A stretch of 64,000 bases of DNA from Streptomyces xanthophaeus (lineage in GTDB: Bacteria > Actinomycetota > Actinomycetes > Streptomycetales > Streptomycetaceae), in NCBI RefSeq assembly GCF_030440515.1, contig NZ_CP076543.1, positions 7,417,001 to 7,481,000 on the forward strand. Reading direction: 5' to 3'. The notes below the pieces were generated by a model. It saw nothing but the letters and a program-made list of their open reading frames with translations, had not been told where the DNA came from and ran no database searches. Below are positions 8,890-17,329 of this stretch, piece by piece. The position numbers and the translations under genes were made by a program. How positions within the stretch are numbered: the stretch's first letter is position 1; each line of letters opens with the position of its first letter.

Positions 8890-9411
8890 GTGCGACGGAT
8901 AGTGGTGCTCACAGCCCTGGCGTCCCTGGCCTTGACGGCAGTGGTGGCGGCCACGGCGGCCGCCGGCGCGTACCTGCTGCGGGACCTCGGCCCGCTGCCC
9001 CCGCGATTCCCGGGTCCTCCGCTGCCCCGCGAAACGGTGGTGTCGGAGATGACCTCGATCCTGGCGGCGGAGGGCATCACGGTGGAGCGGGAACCCTCCG
9101 GGGCTCTGGGCAGGTGCCACGAACGGCTCTCCGGACATCATGCGCAGGAGACGATGGACGCCGCCCTGAAAGCGGCCTTCGCGCGGGCCCGTTCCGACTA
9201 CGGCTGGCAGGACGGCCCCGACCTGGGCGAGCGGGCGCTGACCCTGAGGAAGAACAACTGGACGGTCACCTCCGGCCTCATGGGTGAGCCGATATCGGGT
9301 CTGCCGGCCCCGGTCATCATCTCGCTGACCTGCGTGGACGGCGACGACACCTCCACCGCCCCCACGGCACCCTCTGCCCCGGCCCTCGCACCCGCGCCCG
9401 CGTCGTCCTGA
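8890..9411 (+). CDS. Small secreted or membrane-anchored protein of unknown function
   Basis: A 173-aa protein starting at GTG 8890 behind GAGAGGA. An N-terminal hydrophobic segment (VVLTALASLALTAVVAATAAAGAYLL) suggests a signal anchor or signal peptide. The body has two Cys residues (GRCHERL and SLTCVDG) that could pair outside the cell. The last 25 residues are a Thr/Ala/Pro-rich tail like a wall-spanning linker. I do not recognise the family. It is convergent with the acyl-CoA ligase downstream. Confidence 0.65.
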   Translation: MRRIVVLTALASLALTAVVAATAAAGAYLLRDLGPLPPRFPGPPLPRETVVSEMTSILAAEGITVEREPSGALGRCHERLSGHHAQETMDAALKAAFARARSDYGWQDGPDLGERALTLRKNNWTVTSGLMGEPISGLPAPVIISLTCVDGDDTSTAPTAPSAPALAPAPASS

Positions 9412-9459
9412 GCGGGCGCCGGCCGGCGACCCGTACGGCTCGCCGGCCTGGGCGGACGA

Positions 9460-11088
9460 TCAGGCCGTGTCCGCCTCCGTCGCCACCGCCTTCGCCCAGC
9501 GGTAGTCCGCCTTGCCGCTCGGGGACCGCTGGATGGCGGGCGCGATGACCAGCTGCCGCGGGATCTTGTAGCCCGCCAGCCTGGTGCGGCAGTGGCTCTG
9601 GATCTGGTCCAGGGACGGCGCCTCGGCGCCCTCCCGGACCTGGACCACCGCGGCCACGTGGCTGCCCCAGGTCGGGTCCGGGACCCCCGCCACCAACGCG
9701 TCGTACACGTCGGGGTGGGACTTCAGGGCCTGCTCGACCTCCTCCGGATACACCTTCTCGCCGCCCGTGTTGATGCACTGCGAGCCGCGGCCGAGCACCG
9801 TGACGATGCCCTGCTCGTCGACGGTCGCCATGTCGCCGAGCAGCACCCAGCGCTCCGCGCCCTTCTGGAAGAAGGTCTCGGCGGTCTTGGCCGGGTCGTT
9901 GTAGTAGCCGAGCGGGACGTGCCCGCGCTGGGCGAGGCGACCGGGCTCGCCCACCGCCACCGGCTCGTGCGTCACCGGATCCACCACCTGCGTACGGTCG
10001 TTGACCACCAGGCGGAAGCCCTTCTCCGGGCCGGAGTCGTCCGCCGCCCGGCCGTTGGACCCGGACTCGGACGACCCGAAGTTGTTCAGGAGCAGCACGT
10101 TCGGCACCAGCCGCTGGAACTCGGCGCGCACCGTCTCCGACATGATCGCCCCGGACGAGGAGACGCTGAACAGCGACGACAGGTCCGTGCCCTTGAGCGG
10201 GCCGTTCAGGGCGTCGATCAACGGCCGCAGCATCGCGTCACCGACCAGCGACACACTGGAGACCTTCTCCTTCTCGATCGTACGGAGCACTTCCTCCGGC
10301 GCGTACTTCCGGTGGATGACCACCCGTTGGCCGTAGTTGAAGGCGATGAACGAGGTCAGCGTCGACGTGCCGTGCATCAGCGGGGGCGCCGGGAAGAAGG
10401 TGAGCCCGGCGCCGCGCACCGCGACCCGCTCGGCCAGTTCCTCGGGCCGCTTCACCGGCTCGCCCGAGGGCTCGCCACCGAAGAGCCCGGCGAAGAAGAG
10501 GTCCTCGGCCCGCCACATCACACCCTTGGGCATGCCCGTCGTGCCGCCGGTGTAGATGATGAACAGGTCGTCGGGGCTGCGCGGCGGGAACCCGCGCCCG
10601 GGTGCTCCGGCCGCCTCGGCGTCCGCGTACGCGACCGGCGCGATCGACGGCTCGGGGGCGCCCTCGGGGGCCTGGCCGACCCTGATCAGGTGCCGGAGCT
10701 TCGTCGTATGCGGCAGCGCCGCCGCGACCCGCTCGGTGAACTCGCCCTCGAAGACGAGGGCGGCGAGATCGGCGTCGTTGTAGAGGTAGACCAGCTCCTC
10801 CTCCACGTAACGGTAGTTGACGTTCACCGGGACCAGCCGGGCCTTCAGACAGGCCAGCACCGTCTGCAGGTACTCGATCCCGTTGTAGAGGTGAAGGCCC
10901 AGGTGCTCGCCGGCCGTCAAGCCGCTGTCGAGCAGGTGGTGGGCGATCCGGTTCGCCGCCGTGTCGAGCTCCGCGTACGTCAGGCGGCGCTCCGCGCCGG
11001 TCCCGGGGTGGTCCACGTACACGAGGGCCTCACGGTCCGGGACCACGTCCACGACCGACTCGAACAGGTCGGCAAGGTTGTACTCCAC
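9460..11088 (-). CDS. Acyl-CoA synthetase, FadD19/FadD17-like
   Basis: A 542-aa ANL ligase. The P-loop IIYTGGTTGMPKGVMWRAED is the variant seen in mycobacterial steroid-side-chain ligases such as FadD19. Other motifs are LLNNFGSSESG, WVLLGDMATVDEQGIVTVLGRGSQCINTGGEKVYPEEVE and the catalytic Lys in SPSGKADYRWAK. GTG at 11088 is supported by AGGAGGA a few bases upstream; the frame stays open to 11136 but those codons precede the ribosome site. It is divergent from the crotonase gene with a shared inverted-repeat operator at 11206-11222. The likely job is CoA activation of a sterol side-chain carboxylate or related acid. Confidence 0.83.
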   Translation of the reverse strand: MEYNLADLFESVVDVVPDREALVYVDHPGTGAERRLTYAELDTAANRIAHHLLDSGLTAGEHLGLHLYNGIEYLQTVLACLKARLVPVNVNYRYVEEELVYLYNDADLAALVFEGEFTERVAAALPHTTKLRHLIRVGQAPEGAPEPSIAPVAYADAEAAGAPGRGFPPRSPDDLFIIYTGGTTGMPKGVMWRAEDLFFAGLFGGEPSGEPVKRPEELAERVAVRGAGLTFFPAPPLMHGTSTLTSFIAFNYGQRVVIHRKYAPEEVLRTIEKEKVSSVSLVGDAMLRPLIDALNGPLKGTDLSSLFSVSSSGAIMSETVRAEFQRLVPNVLLLNNFGSSESGSNGRAADDSGPEKGFRLVVNDRTQVVDPVTHEPVAVGEPGRLAQRGHVPLGYYNDPAKTAETFFQKGAERWVLLGDMATVDEQGIVTVLGRGSQCINTGGEKVYPEEVEQALKSHPDVYDALVAGVPDPTWGSHVAAVVQVREGAEAPSLDQIQSHCRTRLAGYKIPRQLVIAPAIQRSPSGKADYRWAKAVATEADTA

Positions 11089-11205
11089 CGTTCCTCCTGA
11101 CCCTGGATGTTCCCGGAGTTCCCGACGGCCGGCCATGTGGCCGGCCTGCTCCGGCGGTCATTAGAGCGCCGGAGACGGCAACTGGGAAGGGCGGCATCCA
11201 AGAAA

Positions 11206-11222
11206 TCTGACTGAGTGTCAGA
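11206..11222. promoter_or_regulatory. Inverted-repeat operator shared with the KstD-like gene
   Basis: TCTGAC-TGAGT-GTCAGA has perfect 6-bp arms. It lies between the divergent acyl-CoA ligase (start 118 bp away) and crotonase (65 bp away). The same TCTGA-N7-TCAGA core followed by AAA recurs at 23963-23983, before the KstD-like gene. These are the only two such sites I found in the window. The binding protein is unknown. Confidence 0.65.
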
Positions 11223-11286
11223 AAACTATTGAACTGCACCCTCCCCTACTGCAACCTGTTCTAGGTCTTGAGACGGGAGGACGGCA

Positions 11287-12087
11287 ATGGGTGGGACGGA
11301 ACACCTGACCGTGGATCGGCACGGCGCCACGCTGGTGCTCACCATGAACAGGCCCGAGGCGAAGAACGCGCTCTCGCTGCCGCTGCTGGTGGGGCTGTAC
11401 GACGGCTGGCTGGAGGCCGACGCCGACGACGGCATCCGCTCGGTGGTCCTCACCGGTGCGGGCGGGGACTTCTGCGCCGGAATGGACCTCAAGGCCCTGG
11501 CCGGGAAGGGCATGGCGGGCGACCAGTACCGGGACCGCCTCAAGGCCGACCCCGACCTGCACTGGAAGGCGATGCTGCGCCACCACCGGCCGCGCAAGCC
11601 GGTGATCGCGGCGGTGGAGGGCTACTGCGTGGCCGGCGGGACCGAGATCCTGCAGGGTACGGACATCCGGGTGGCGGCCGAGGGCGCGACCTTCGGGCTG
11701 TTCGAGGTCAAGCGCGGACTCTTCCCGATCGGCGGCTCCACGGTGCGGCTGCCGCGCCAGATCCCGCGTACGCACGCCCTGGAGATGCTGCTGACCGGCC
11801 GCCCGTACTCCGCCGCCGAGGCCGAGCGGTTCGGGCTGGTCGGGCGGGTGGTGCCGGACGGTACGGCCCTTGCGGCGGCCCTGGAGATCGCGGAGCGGAT
11901 CAACGCGTGCGGGCCGCTGGCGGTGGAGGCGGTCAAGGCGTCGGTCTACGAGACCGCCGAGATGACGGAGCGGGAGGGGCTGGCCTCGGAACTCCTGCGG
12001 GGGTGGCCGATCTTCGACACCGCCGATGCGAAGGAGGGGGCGCGGGCCTTTGCCGAGAAGCGGCCCGCGGTGTACCGGCGCGAGTAG
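11287..12087 (+). CDS. Enoyl-CoA hydratase/isomerase (crotonase) family
   Basis: A 266-aa crotonase. LTMNRPEAKNALSLPL, the first oxyanion strand GGDFCAGMDLKAL, and AAVEGYCVAGGTEILQGTDIRVA, the second oxyanion loop, are all present. FEVKRGLFPIGGST follows, with Glu in EVKRG at a position used for acid/base catalysis in hydratases. It would hydrate a 2-enoyl-CoA in beta-oxidation. The start follows GGGAGGACGGCA. It is divergent from a FadD19-like ligase, which resembles the fadD19/echA19 arrangement of the mycobacterial cholesterol regulon. A strong hairpin (12124-12156) ends the unit. Confidence 0.88.
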   Translation: MGGTEHLTVDRHGATLVLTMNRPEAKNALSLPLLVGLYDGWLEADADDGIRSVVLTGAGGDFCAGMDLKALAGKGMAGDQYRDRLKADPDLHWKAMLRHHRPRKPVIAAVEGYCVAGGTEILQGTDIRVAAEGATFGLFEVKRGLFPIGGSTVRLPRQIPRTHALEMLLTGRPYSAAEAERFGLVGRVVPDGTALAAALEIAERINACGPLAVEAVKASVYETAEMTEREGLASELLRGWPIFDTADAKEGARAFAEKRPAVYRRE

Positions 12088-12123
12088 TGCGGGCACACGG
12101 TGCCCGAGCCCGCGTCTGTGGGC

Positions 12124-12156
12124 GGGTGCGGCGCCGTTGCCGGGGGCGCCGCACCC
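12124..12156 (+). terminator. Hairpin terminator after the crotonase gene
   Basis: A perfect 12-bp GC stem (GGGTGCGGCGCC paired with GGCGCCGCACCC) with a 9-nt loop lies 37 bp after the stop. There is no U-tract, which is common for Streptomyces hairpins. Confidence 0.6.
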
Positions 12157-12164
12157 GGACCCCC

Positions 12165-12256
12165 GCGCCTCGAACGCCGGCGGGGCTGAAAAGAGCGCCT
12201 CGAACGCCGGCGGGCTGAGAGTGCCGACGGGGCTGGAAGTGCCGGCGGGGCTGACA
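12165..12256. repeat. Degenerate tandem repeat (GCCTCGAACGCCGGCGGGGCTGA type)
   Basis: Two nearly identical units of about 28 bp (12165-12193 and 12195-12221) carry CGCCTCGAACGCCGGCGG. They are followed by two shorter decayed units with TGCCGRCGGGGCTG (12222-12239, 12240-12256). Similar CTCGAACGCCGGCGGGGCTG sequences are familiar as scattered intergenic repeats in Streptomyces genomes. The array fills the gap between the crotonase terminator and the DUF35 gene. Confidence 0.6.
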
Positions 12257-12287
12257 ACATCGGAATCGATCGCATCGGAGAAACGCC

Positions 12288-13247
12288 ATGACAGCTCCCT
12301 CCCCACCGGAGGTGCTCCGCGCGCCCCTCATCGTCGAGTTCCCCTTCACTCGGTCCCTCGGGCCCGTTCAGAGCGCCTTCCTCACCGGGCTGCGCGAGGG
12401 CACCGTCCTCGGGGTGAAGACCTCCGACGGCAAGGTGATGGTCCCGCCCGTCGAGTACGACCCCGTCACCGCCGAGGAGATCCGCGAGCTCGTCGAGGTC
12501 GCCGCCACCGGTACCGTCACCACCTGGGCGTGGAACGACCGGCCCCGCCCCCAACAGCCCCTGGACACCCCCTTCGCCTGGGTGCTGGTCAAGCTCGACG
12601 GCGCCGACACCGCCCTCCTGCACGCCCTCGACGCGCCCGGCCCCGACGCCGTCCGCACCGGCATGCGCGTCCGCGTCCGCTGGGCCGCCGAACGCACCGG
12701 CGCCATCACCGACATCGCCTGCTTCGAACCGGACGACGGCCCCGCGGGCGGGGACGCCGTCCCGCACGACGGGAGCTTCGCCGACCCCGTCACCGGCATC
12801 GTCGCCGAGGCCCGCCTCGACTACGTCTACAGCCCCGGCCGCGCCCAGACGGCGTACATCAACGCCCTCTCCGAGCGGCGGACCGTCGGCGAGCGCTGCC
12901 CCTCCTGCCACAAGGTGTACGTCCCGCCGCGCGGCGCCTGCCCCACCTGCGGGGTGGCCACCACCGACCGCGTCGAGGTCGGCCCGGCCGGCACGGTCAC
13001 CACCTACTGCATCGTCAACATCAAGGCCAAGAACCTGGACATCGAAGTCCCCTACGTCTATGCCCACATCGCCCTCGACGGCGCCGGCCTCGCCCTCCAC
13101 GGCCGGATCGGCGGCATCCCCTACGACCAGGTCCGCATGGGCCTGCGCGTCGAGCCCGTATGGACCGAGGGCGGCCGCTACCCCGACCACTACCGGCCCA
13201 CCGGCGAACCGGACGCGGACTACGACGCGTACAAGGAGCTCATCTGA
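12288..13247 (+). CDS. Two-part OB-fold / DUF35 acyl-CoA-associated protein (ChsH2/Rv3521-like)
   Basis: A 319-aa protein with two OB-fold regions. Residues 1-150 form a first, cysteine-free OB-like part. Residues 180-290 form a DUF35 unit with the rubredoxin-like zinc ribbon CPSCHKVYVPPRGACPTC followed by the OB strands. In the M. tuberculosis KstR regulon a comparable DUF35 protein (Rv3521) sits directly before ltp4 and ltp3, and DUF35 proteins partner thiolase-fold aldolases that cleave sterol side chains. Here too it is directly coupled (TGATG overlap) to two thiolase-fold genes. I infer a substrate-loading or structural partner for them. Confidence 0.82.
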   Translation: MTAPSPPEVLRAPLIVEFPFTRSLGPVQSAFLTGLREGTVLGVKTSDGKVMVPPVEYDPVTAEEIRELVEVAATGTVTTWAWNDRPRPQQPLDTPFAWVLVKLDGADTALLHALDAPGPDAVRTGMRVRVRWAAERTGAITDIACFEPDDGPAGGDAVPHDGSFADPVTGIVAEARLDYVYSPGRAQTAYINALSERRTVGERCPSCHKVYVPPRGACPTCGVATTDRVEVGPAGTVTTYCIVNIKAKNLDIEVPYVYAHIALDGAGLALHGRIGGIPYDQVRMGLRVEPVWTEGGRYPDHYRPTGEPDADYDAYKELI

Positions 13248-14305
13248 TGGCCCGATACGCCCGCGAGGTCGCGGTGGTCGCCTTCGCGCAGAGCGACCAC
13301 CTGCGCCGCACCGACGAGCTCAGCGAAGTCGAGATGGTCATGCCGGTCCTGCACCAGGTGCTGGCCGCCACCGGCCTGAAGGCCGGCGAGATCGGCTTCA
13401 CCTGCTCCGGCTCCAGCGACTACCTGGCCGGCCGGGCCTTCTCCTTCACCATGACCCTCGACGGGGTCGGCGCCTGGCCGCCGATCTCCGAGTCGCACGT
13501 CGAGATGGACGGGGCCTGGGCCCTCTACGAGGCCTGGGTCAAGATCCAGACCGGCGAGGCCGACACCGCACTCGTCTACGCGTACGGGAAGTCCTCACCC
13601 GGGTCGGTGCGCGACGTGCTGACCCGCCAGCTGGACCCGTACTACGTCGCCCCGCTCTGGCCCGACGCGGTGGCCCTGGCCGCCCTCCAGGCCCAGGCCC
13701 TGATCGACGCGGGCGAGACCGACGAGAGCGCACTGGCCGCCGTCGGAGCACGCAGCCGGGACGCGGCCGCCGCCAATCCGCACGCCCAGCTCCGCGGCCC
13801 CGTCCCGCAGGGCGACTACCAGGTCAGGCCGCTGCGCACCGGAGACTGCCCGCCCGTGGGCGACGGCGTGGCCGCCGTCGTCCTGGCCGCCGGCGACCTC
13901 GCGCGCCGGCTGTGCGAACGCCCCGCCTGGATCACCGGCATCGACCACCGCATCGAGGCCCACAGCCTGGGCCTGCGCGACCTCACCGACTCCCCGTCCA
14001 CCCGGCTCGCCGCCGAACACGCGGGCGTCTTCGAAGCCCCGGTGGACACGGCCGAACTGCACGCGCCGTTCTCCTCCCAGGAGGTCGTGCTCCGCAAGGC
14101 CCTCGGACTCGCCGACGACGTGACCGTGAACCCCTCCGGGGGAGCGCTCGCCGCACATCCGATGATGGCCGCCGGCCTGATCCGCATCGGCGAGGCGGCC
14201 GCCCGGATCCACCGCGGGGCATCGCACCGGGCCGTCGCCCACGCCACCTCCGGCCCCTGCCTCCAGCAGAACCTGGTCGCCGTCCTGGAAGGGGACGCAA
14301 GGTGA
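13247..14305 (+). CDS. Thiolase-fold lipid-transfer-type protein (Ltp4-like)
   Basis: A 352-aa thiolase-fold protein. The C-terminal thiolase signature region is partly kept (NPSGGALAAHPMMAAGLIRIGEAA). The region that should carry the nucleophilic Cys (usually ENxCASGS) reads SHVEMDGAWAL, so it cannot act as an ordinary thiolase. A Cys remains in the C-terminal ATSGPCLQQN loop. Such proteins act as aldolase-type or structural subunits with a DUF35 partner in sterol side-chain degradation. The gene overlaps the DUF35 gene by one base and the next thiolase by 4 bp (GTGA), implying stoichiometric co-translation. Confidence 0.82.
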   Translation: MARYAREVAVVAFAQSDHLRRTDELSEVEMVMPVLHQVLAATGLKAGEIGFTCSGSSDYLAGRAFSFTMTLDGVGAWPPISESHVEMDGAWALYEAWVKIQTGEADTALVYAYGKSSPGSVRDVLTRQLDPYYVAPLWPDAVALAALQAQALIDAGETDESALAAVGARSRDAAAANPHAQLRGPVPQGDYQVRPLRTGDCPPVGDGVAAVVLAAGDLARRLCERPAWITGIDHRIEAHSLGLRDLTDSPSTRLAAEHAGVFEAPVDTAELHAPFSSQEVVLRKALGLADDVTVNPSGGALAAHPMMAAGLIRIGEAAARIHRGASHRAVAHATSGPCLQQNLVAVLEGDAR

Positions 14306-15468
14306 GTAAAGAGCCCGTGGCCATCGTCGGGATCGGCCAGACCAAGCACGTGGCGGCCCGCCACGACGTCTCCATCGCCGGACTGGTCCGCGAGGCGGCG
14401 GCGCGCGCCCTCGCGGACGCCGAGCTGACCTGGGCGGACATCGACGCGGTCGTCATCGGCAAGGCCCCCGACTTCTTCGAGGGGGTGATGATGCCCGAGC
14501 TGTACCTGGCGGACGCCCTCGGCGCGGTCGGCAAGCCCATGCTGCGCGTGCACACGGCCGGTTCGGTCGGCGGCTCCACCGCCCTGGTCGCCTCGAACCT
14601 GGTGGCGGCCCGCGTCCACCGCACGGTCCTCACCCTCGCCTTCGAGAAGCAGTCCGAATCCAACGCCATGTGGGGCCTGTCGCTCCCCGTTCCCTTCCAG
14701 CAGCCGCTGCTCGCCGGCGCGGGCGGTTTCTTCGCCCCGCACGTGCGCGCGTACATGCGGCGCACCGGTGCGCCGGACACGGTGGGCTCGCTGGTGGCGT
14801 ACAAGGACCGGCGCAACGCGCTCAAGAACCCGTACGCGCACCTGCACGAGCACGACATCACCCTGGAGAAGGTCCAGGCCTCGCCGATGCTGTGGGACCC
14901 GATCCGCTACTCGGAGACCTGCCCCTCCTCGGACGGCGCGTGCGCGATGATCCTCACCGACCGGGCGGGCGCGGCCCGTTCGCCGAAGCCGGCCGCCTGG
15001 GTGCACGGCGGGGCGATGCGCAGCGAGCCCACCCTCTTCGCCGGCAAGGACTTCGTCTCGCCGCAGGCCGGCAAGGACTGCGCGGCCGACGTCTACCGGC
15101 AGGCCGGCATCACCGACCCGCGCCGGGAGATCGACGCGGTCGAGATGTACGTGCCGTTCTCCTGGTACGAGCCGATGTGGCTGGAGAACCTCGGCTTCGC
15201 GGCGGAGGGCGAGGGCTGGAAGCTCACGGAGGCCGGGGTCACCGAACTCGACGGGGACCTTCCGGTCAATCCGTCGGGCGGCGTGCTGTCCACCAACCCG
15301 ATCGGCGCCTCCGGCATGATCCGCTTCGCGGAGGCGGCCCTCCAGGTCCGCGGCCAGGCCGGGGAACACCAGGTTCCGGGCGCCCGCCGGGCACTGGGGC
15401 ACGCGTACGGAGGCGGCGCGCAGTTCTTCGCGATGTGGCTGGTGGGGGCACAGGAGCCGACCTCCTGA
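14302..15468 (+). CDS. Thiolase-fold lipid-transfer-type protein (Ltp3/Ltp2-like)
   Basis: A 388-aa thiolase homologue. It begins with EPVAIVGIGQTKHVA, typical of the SCP-x/lipid-transfer group. The active-site segment reads RVHTAGSVGGSTALVAS, with no nucleophilic Cys. The C-terminal motif is RALGHAYGGGAQFFAMW, with Tyr where condensing thiolases have the second Cys. VEMYVPFSWYEP lies in the catalytic HDxF-like region. Lack of both cysteines fits retro-aldolase Ltp proteins, which release propionyl-CoA from sterol side chains. GTG at 14302 overlaps the previous stop. It is the last gene of the three-gene unit. Confidence 0.85.
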   Translation: MSKEPVAIVGIGQTKHVAARHDVSIAGLVREAAARALADAELTWADIDAVVIGKAPDFFEGVMMPELYLADALGAVGKPMLRVHTAGSVGGSTALVASNLVAARVHRTVLTLAFEKQSESNAMWGLSLPVPFQQPLLAGAGGFFAPHVRAYMRRTGAPDTVGSLVAYKDRRNALKNPYAHLHEHDITLEKVQASPMLWDPIRYSETCPSSDGACAMILTDRAGAARSPKPAAWVHGGAMRSEPTLFAGKDFVSPQAGKDCAADVYRQAGITDPRREIDAVEMYVPFSWYEPMWLENLGFAAEGEGWKLTEAGVTELDGDLPVNPSGGVLSTNPIGASGMIRFAEAALQVRGQAGEHQVPGARRALGHAYGGGAQFFAMWLVGAQEPTS

Positions 15469-15514
15469 ACACAGGCCCGGCCGACGACGGAGGGGCCGGC
15501 CGGGGAGCCGGACC

Positions 15515-15538
15515 GGCCACGGGTGACTCACCGTGGCC
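15515..15538 (+). terminator. Hairpin after the thiolase-fold operon
   Basis: GGCCACGG and CCGTGGCC form an 8-bp stem about 47 bp after the last stop codon, in a GC-rich stretch. It probably ends the DUF35/thiolase transcript. Confidence 0.45.
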
Positions 15539-15601
15539 TGTCCGGCACCCGCTGCGGTGGTTAACCTTGCCCCCGGACGACGTACCGGGAGGAGCACGCA
15601 C

Positions 15602-15841
15602 GTGGCCGAGAGCATGACTTCACAGCCCCTCGCTGGCTGGGGGAAGCCGGACCTCGATCTCACCGAGGCGGACTGGCAGTCGAGCAGCCGGGGAGCGGGC
15701 GACGTCCAGATCGCCTTCGTCGAGGGCTTCATCGCGATGCGCAACAGCGAGCGTCCCGAGAGCCCTTCACTGATCTTCTCGCCGGACGAGTGGCACAAGT
15801 TCGTGCTGAACGCGCGGGGCGGTGAGTTCGACCTGACCTAG
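15602..15841 (+). CDS. DUF397 domain protein
   Basis: A 79-aa protein with the DUF397 pattern: W-x-SS-R (ADWQSSSRGAGDVQIAF), VEGFIAMRNSERPESPSLIFSPDEWHKFV and a short acidic tail. In Streptomyces these proteins usually follow an XRE-family regulator and act as small partners in developmental or antibiotic control. No XRE gene is adjacent here, so this copy looks orphan. GTG at 15602 follows GGGAGGAGC. Confidence 0.85.
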   Translation: MAESMTSQPLAGWGKPDLDLTEADWQSSSRGAGDVQIAFVEGFIAMRNSERPESPSLIFSPDEWHKFVLNARGGEFDLT

Positions 15842-15868
15842 GCCGTCCGAGCCGTGTCCGCAACGGGG

Positions 15869-15916
15869 GTGTCTTCCGGATCGTGCCGGTCGGGCCCGGC
15901 CGGGTCCGGAAGACAC
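15869..15916 (+). terminator. Hairpin downstream of the DUF397 gene
   Basis: GTGTCTTCCGGA pairs perfectly with TCCGGAAGACAC across a GC-rich loop that can itself fold. The 12-bp stem lies 28 bp after the DUF397 stop. The remaining bases up to 16057 show no other clear element. Confidence 0.55.
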
Positions 15917-16056
15917 GTCCCGGCCAGGCCCCGGGCATCCCGCGGACGGCGCACCACCGGGCGCGGAGACGCCGCCCGGTGGGCCGCCGAATCCCTTTGC
16001 GCCCCGCGGCGCGGCCCGGCAGGATGGGGCCGTGACGATCGACCGCCGAAAGGGCG

Positions 16057-16509
16057 ATGCCGCGTAACCGGCCCGGCGCGCTGCGCGCCGTACGAGGAAC
16101 CCACACAGGTCGGCGACCACCCGCCTGGGCGTGCGAACTGCCGCCCGTGGACCGGCTGTCGCCCGCTGCGAGCGCGGAGGTCCACTGGACGGCCGCCGGC
16201 CGCCACCACCCGCTCGCGGACCTGCTGCGGCGCTACCGCGCCTTCCTGCGGAGCCCCGGTTCCCGCCTGCGGCTGACCGCCGCGGTCTGCCCGGCCCCGC
16301 TGTGCGCGCTCGACGACGTCGCCGCGGTCCGGGACGAGCTCGCCGACGCCTACCGGGCCCTGCCGCCCGGTGCCGGTCGCGCGCTGGGCCGCGTACTGAG
16401 GCCGCTGGACGCCGAGTTCCGCAGACGGACGGTGTTCGACCGGGACGCTCCCACCACGTACCGGTCGGGGAGCCCGCGCCCGTGGTGGCACCGGCGGTCG
16501 TACGAGTGA
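16057..16509 (+). CDS. Hypothetical protein, Arg/Ala-rich
   Basis: A 150-aa protein of no family I recognise. It is basic, with PWWHRRSYE at the C terminus, and has a helical centre (DDVAAVRDELADAYRALPPGAGRALGRVL). Third positions are strongly G/C, supporting coding. It is followed 10 bp later by the next hypothetical on the same strand, so the two are probably co-transcribed. Confidence 0.55.
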   Translation: MPRNRPGALRAVRGTHTGRRPPAWACELPPVDRLSPAASAEVHWTAAGRHHPLADLLRRYRAFLRSPGSRLRLTAAVCPAPLCALDDVAAVRDELADAYRALPPGAGRALGRVLRPLDAEFRRRTVFDRDAPTTYRSGSPRPWWHRRSYE

Positions 16510-16519
16510 GAGGACAACC

Positions 16520-17230
16520 ATGGGAGCGCAACGTCGCCAGGTGCTGGAGCTGCGGATCGTGGCACCGGTGCGGGGATGGGTGGAGGTCCGACCCGTGGTC
16601 GACGGGCGCGACGTCCTGGCGGAGCTGTGGGAAGGGTGGTCGGGAGAGGACCCGTGGGTCGTTCTGGGGGCGGGCGGCGTCGCCGTCGCCGGGGACGGGC
16701 CCCACGAGGTACGGCTGGCACGGATCTCCTGCACGGAGGTCTGCTGCGGGGCGCTGTACGTGACAGTGCGGCGGGAGGGCGACGAGGTCGTCTGGGACGG
16801 CTGGCGCAACCCGGCCGGCGGCCAGGCGGATCTGCCCGAGTTCCGGTTCGACGCCGCGCGGTACGCGGCCGAGGTCCGCCGGGCGGGTCTCGACCGCGCC
16901 TGGGAGTGGCCGGCCCGGACGGTGGCGGGACTGCTGGAGGAGCGGCTCCGGGGGGATCCGGGATGGTCGCGGCGGTGGGAGTGCGAGCTGGACGCGGTCT
17001 GGACCGACCAGGCCGAGCCGAACCGCCTGCAGCTGGTGCTCATCCACCCCGATGCGGCAGCGGATCGGGAAGGCCGGCCGTGGCTCCAGCTCGGGGTGAC
17101 CCTGGACGTCGGCGACGGGAACCCGCAGGCGGAGGCGGACCGCCTCGCGGCGCGCCTCGCGGCCGCCGACCGGCAGGAGCTCGCCGAGGTATGGGGCAGC
17201 TCCTGGCACCACTCGGAGGATCCCGTATGA
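16520..17230 (+). CDS. Hypothetical protein
   Basis: A 236-aa soluble protein, start at ATG 16520 behind GAGAGGACAACC. The N-terminal half is beta-rich (LELRIVAPVRGWVEVRPVVDGRDVLAELW) and holds CTEVCCGALYVTVRREGDEVVW, a cysteine cluster that may bind metal. The C-terminal half is helical, with RYAAEVRRAGLDRAWEWPARTVAGLL. I do not recognise the family. It is probably in an operon with the 150-aa hypothetical upstream. Confidence 0.6.
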   Translation: MGAQRRQVLELRIVAPVRGWVEVRPVVDGRDVLAELWEGWSGEDPWVVLGAGGVAVAGDGPHEVRLARISCTEVCCGALYVTVRREGDEVVWDGWRNPAGGQADLPEFRFDAARYAAEVRRAGLDRAWEWPARTVAGLLEERLRGDPGWSRRWECELDAVWTDQAEPNRLQLVLIHPDAAADREGRPWLQLGVTLDVGDGNPQAEADRLAARLAAADRQELAEVWGSSWHHSEDPV

Positions 17231-17329
17231 GCCGAAGACCCCTCACACACGCACCCGGGCGTGGCACGGACCTGTGACCCGCCTCCCGGCGAAGCGGGTA
17301 ACGCCGGGGGGATCGGTAGGCTCGGCCGC

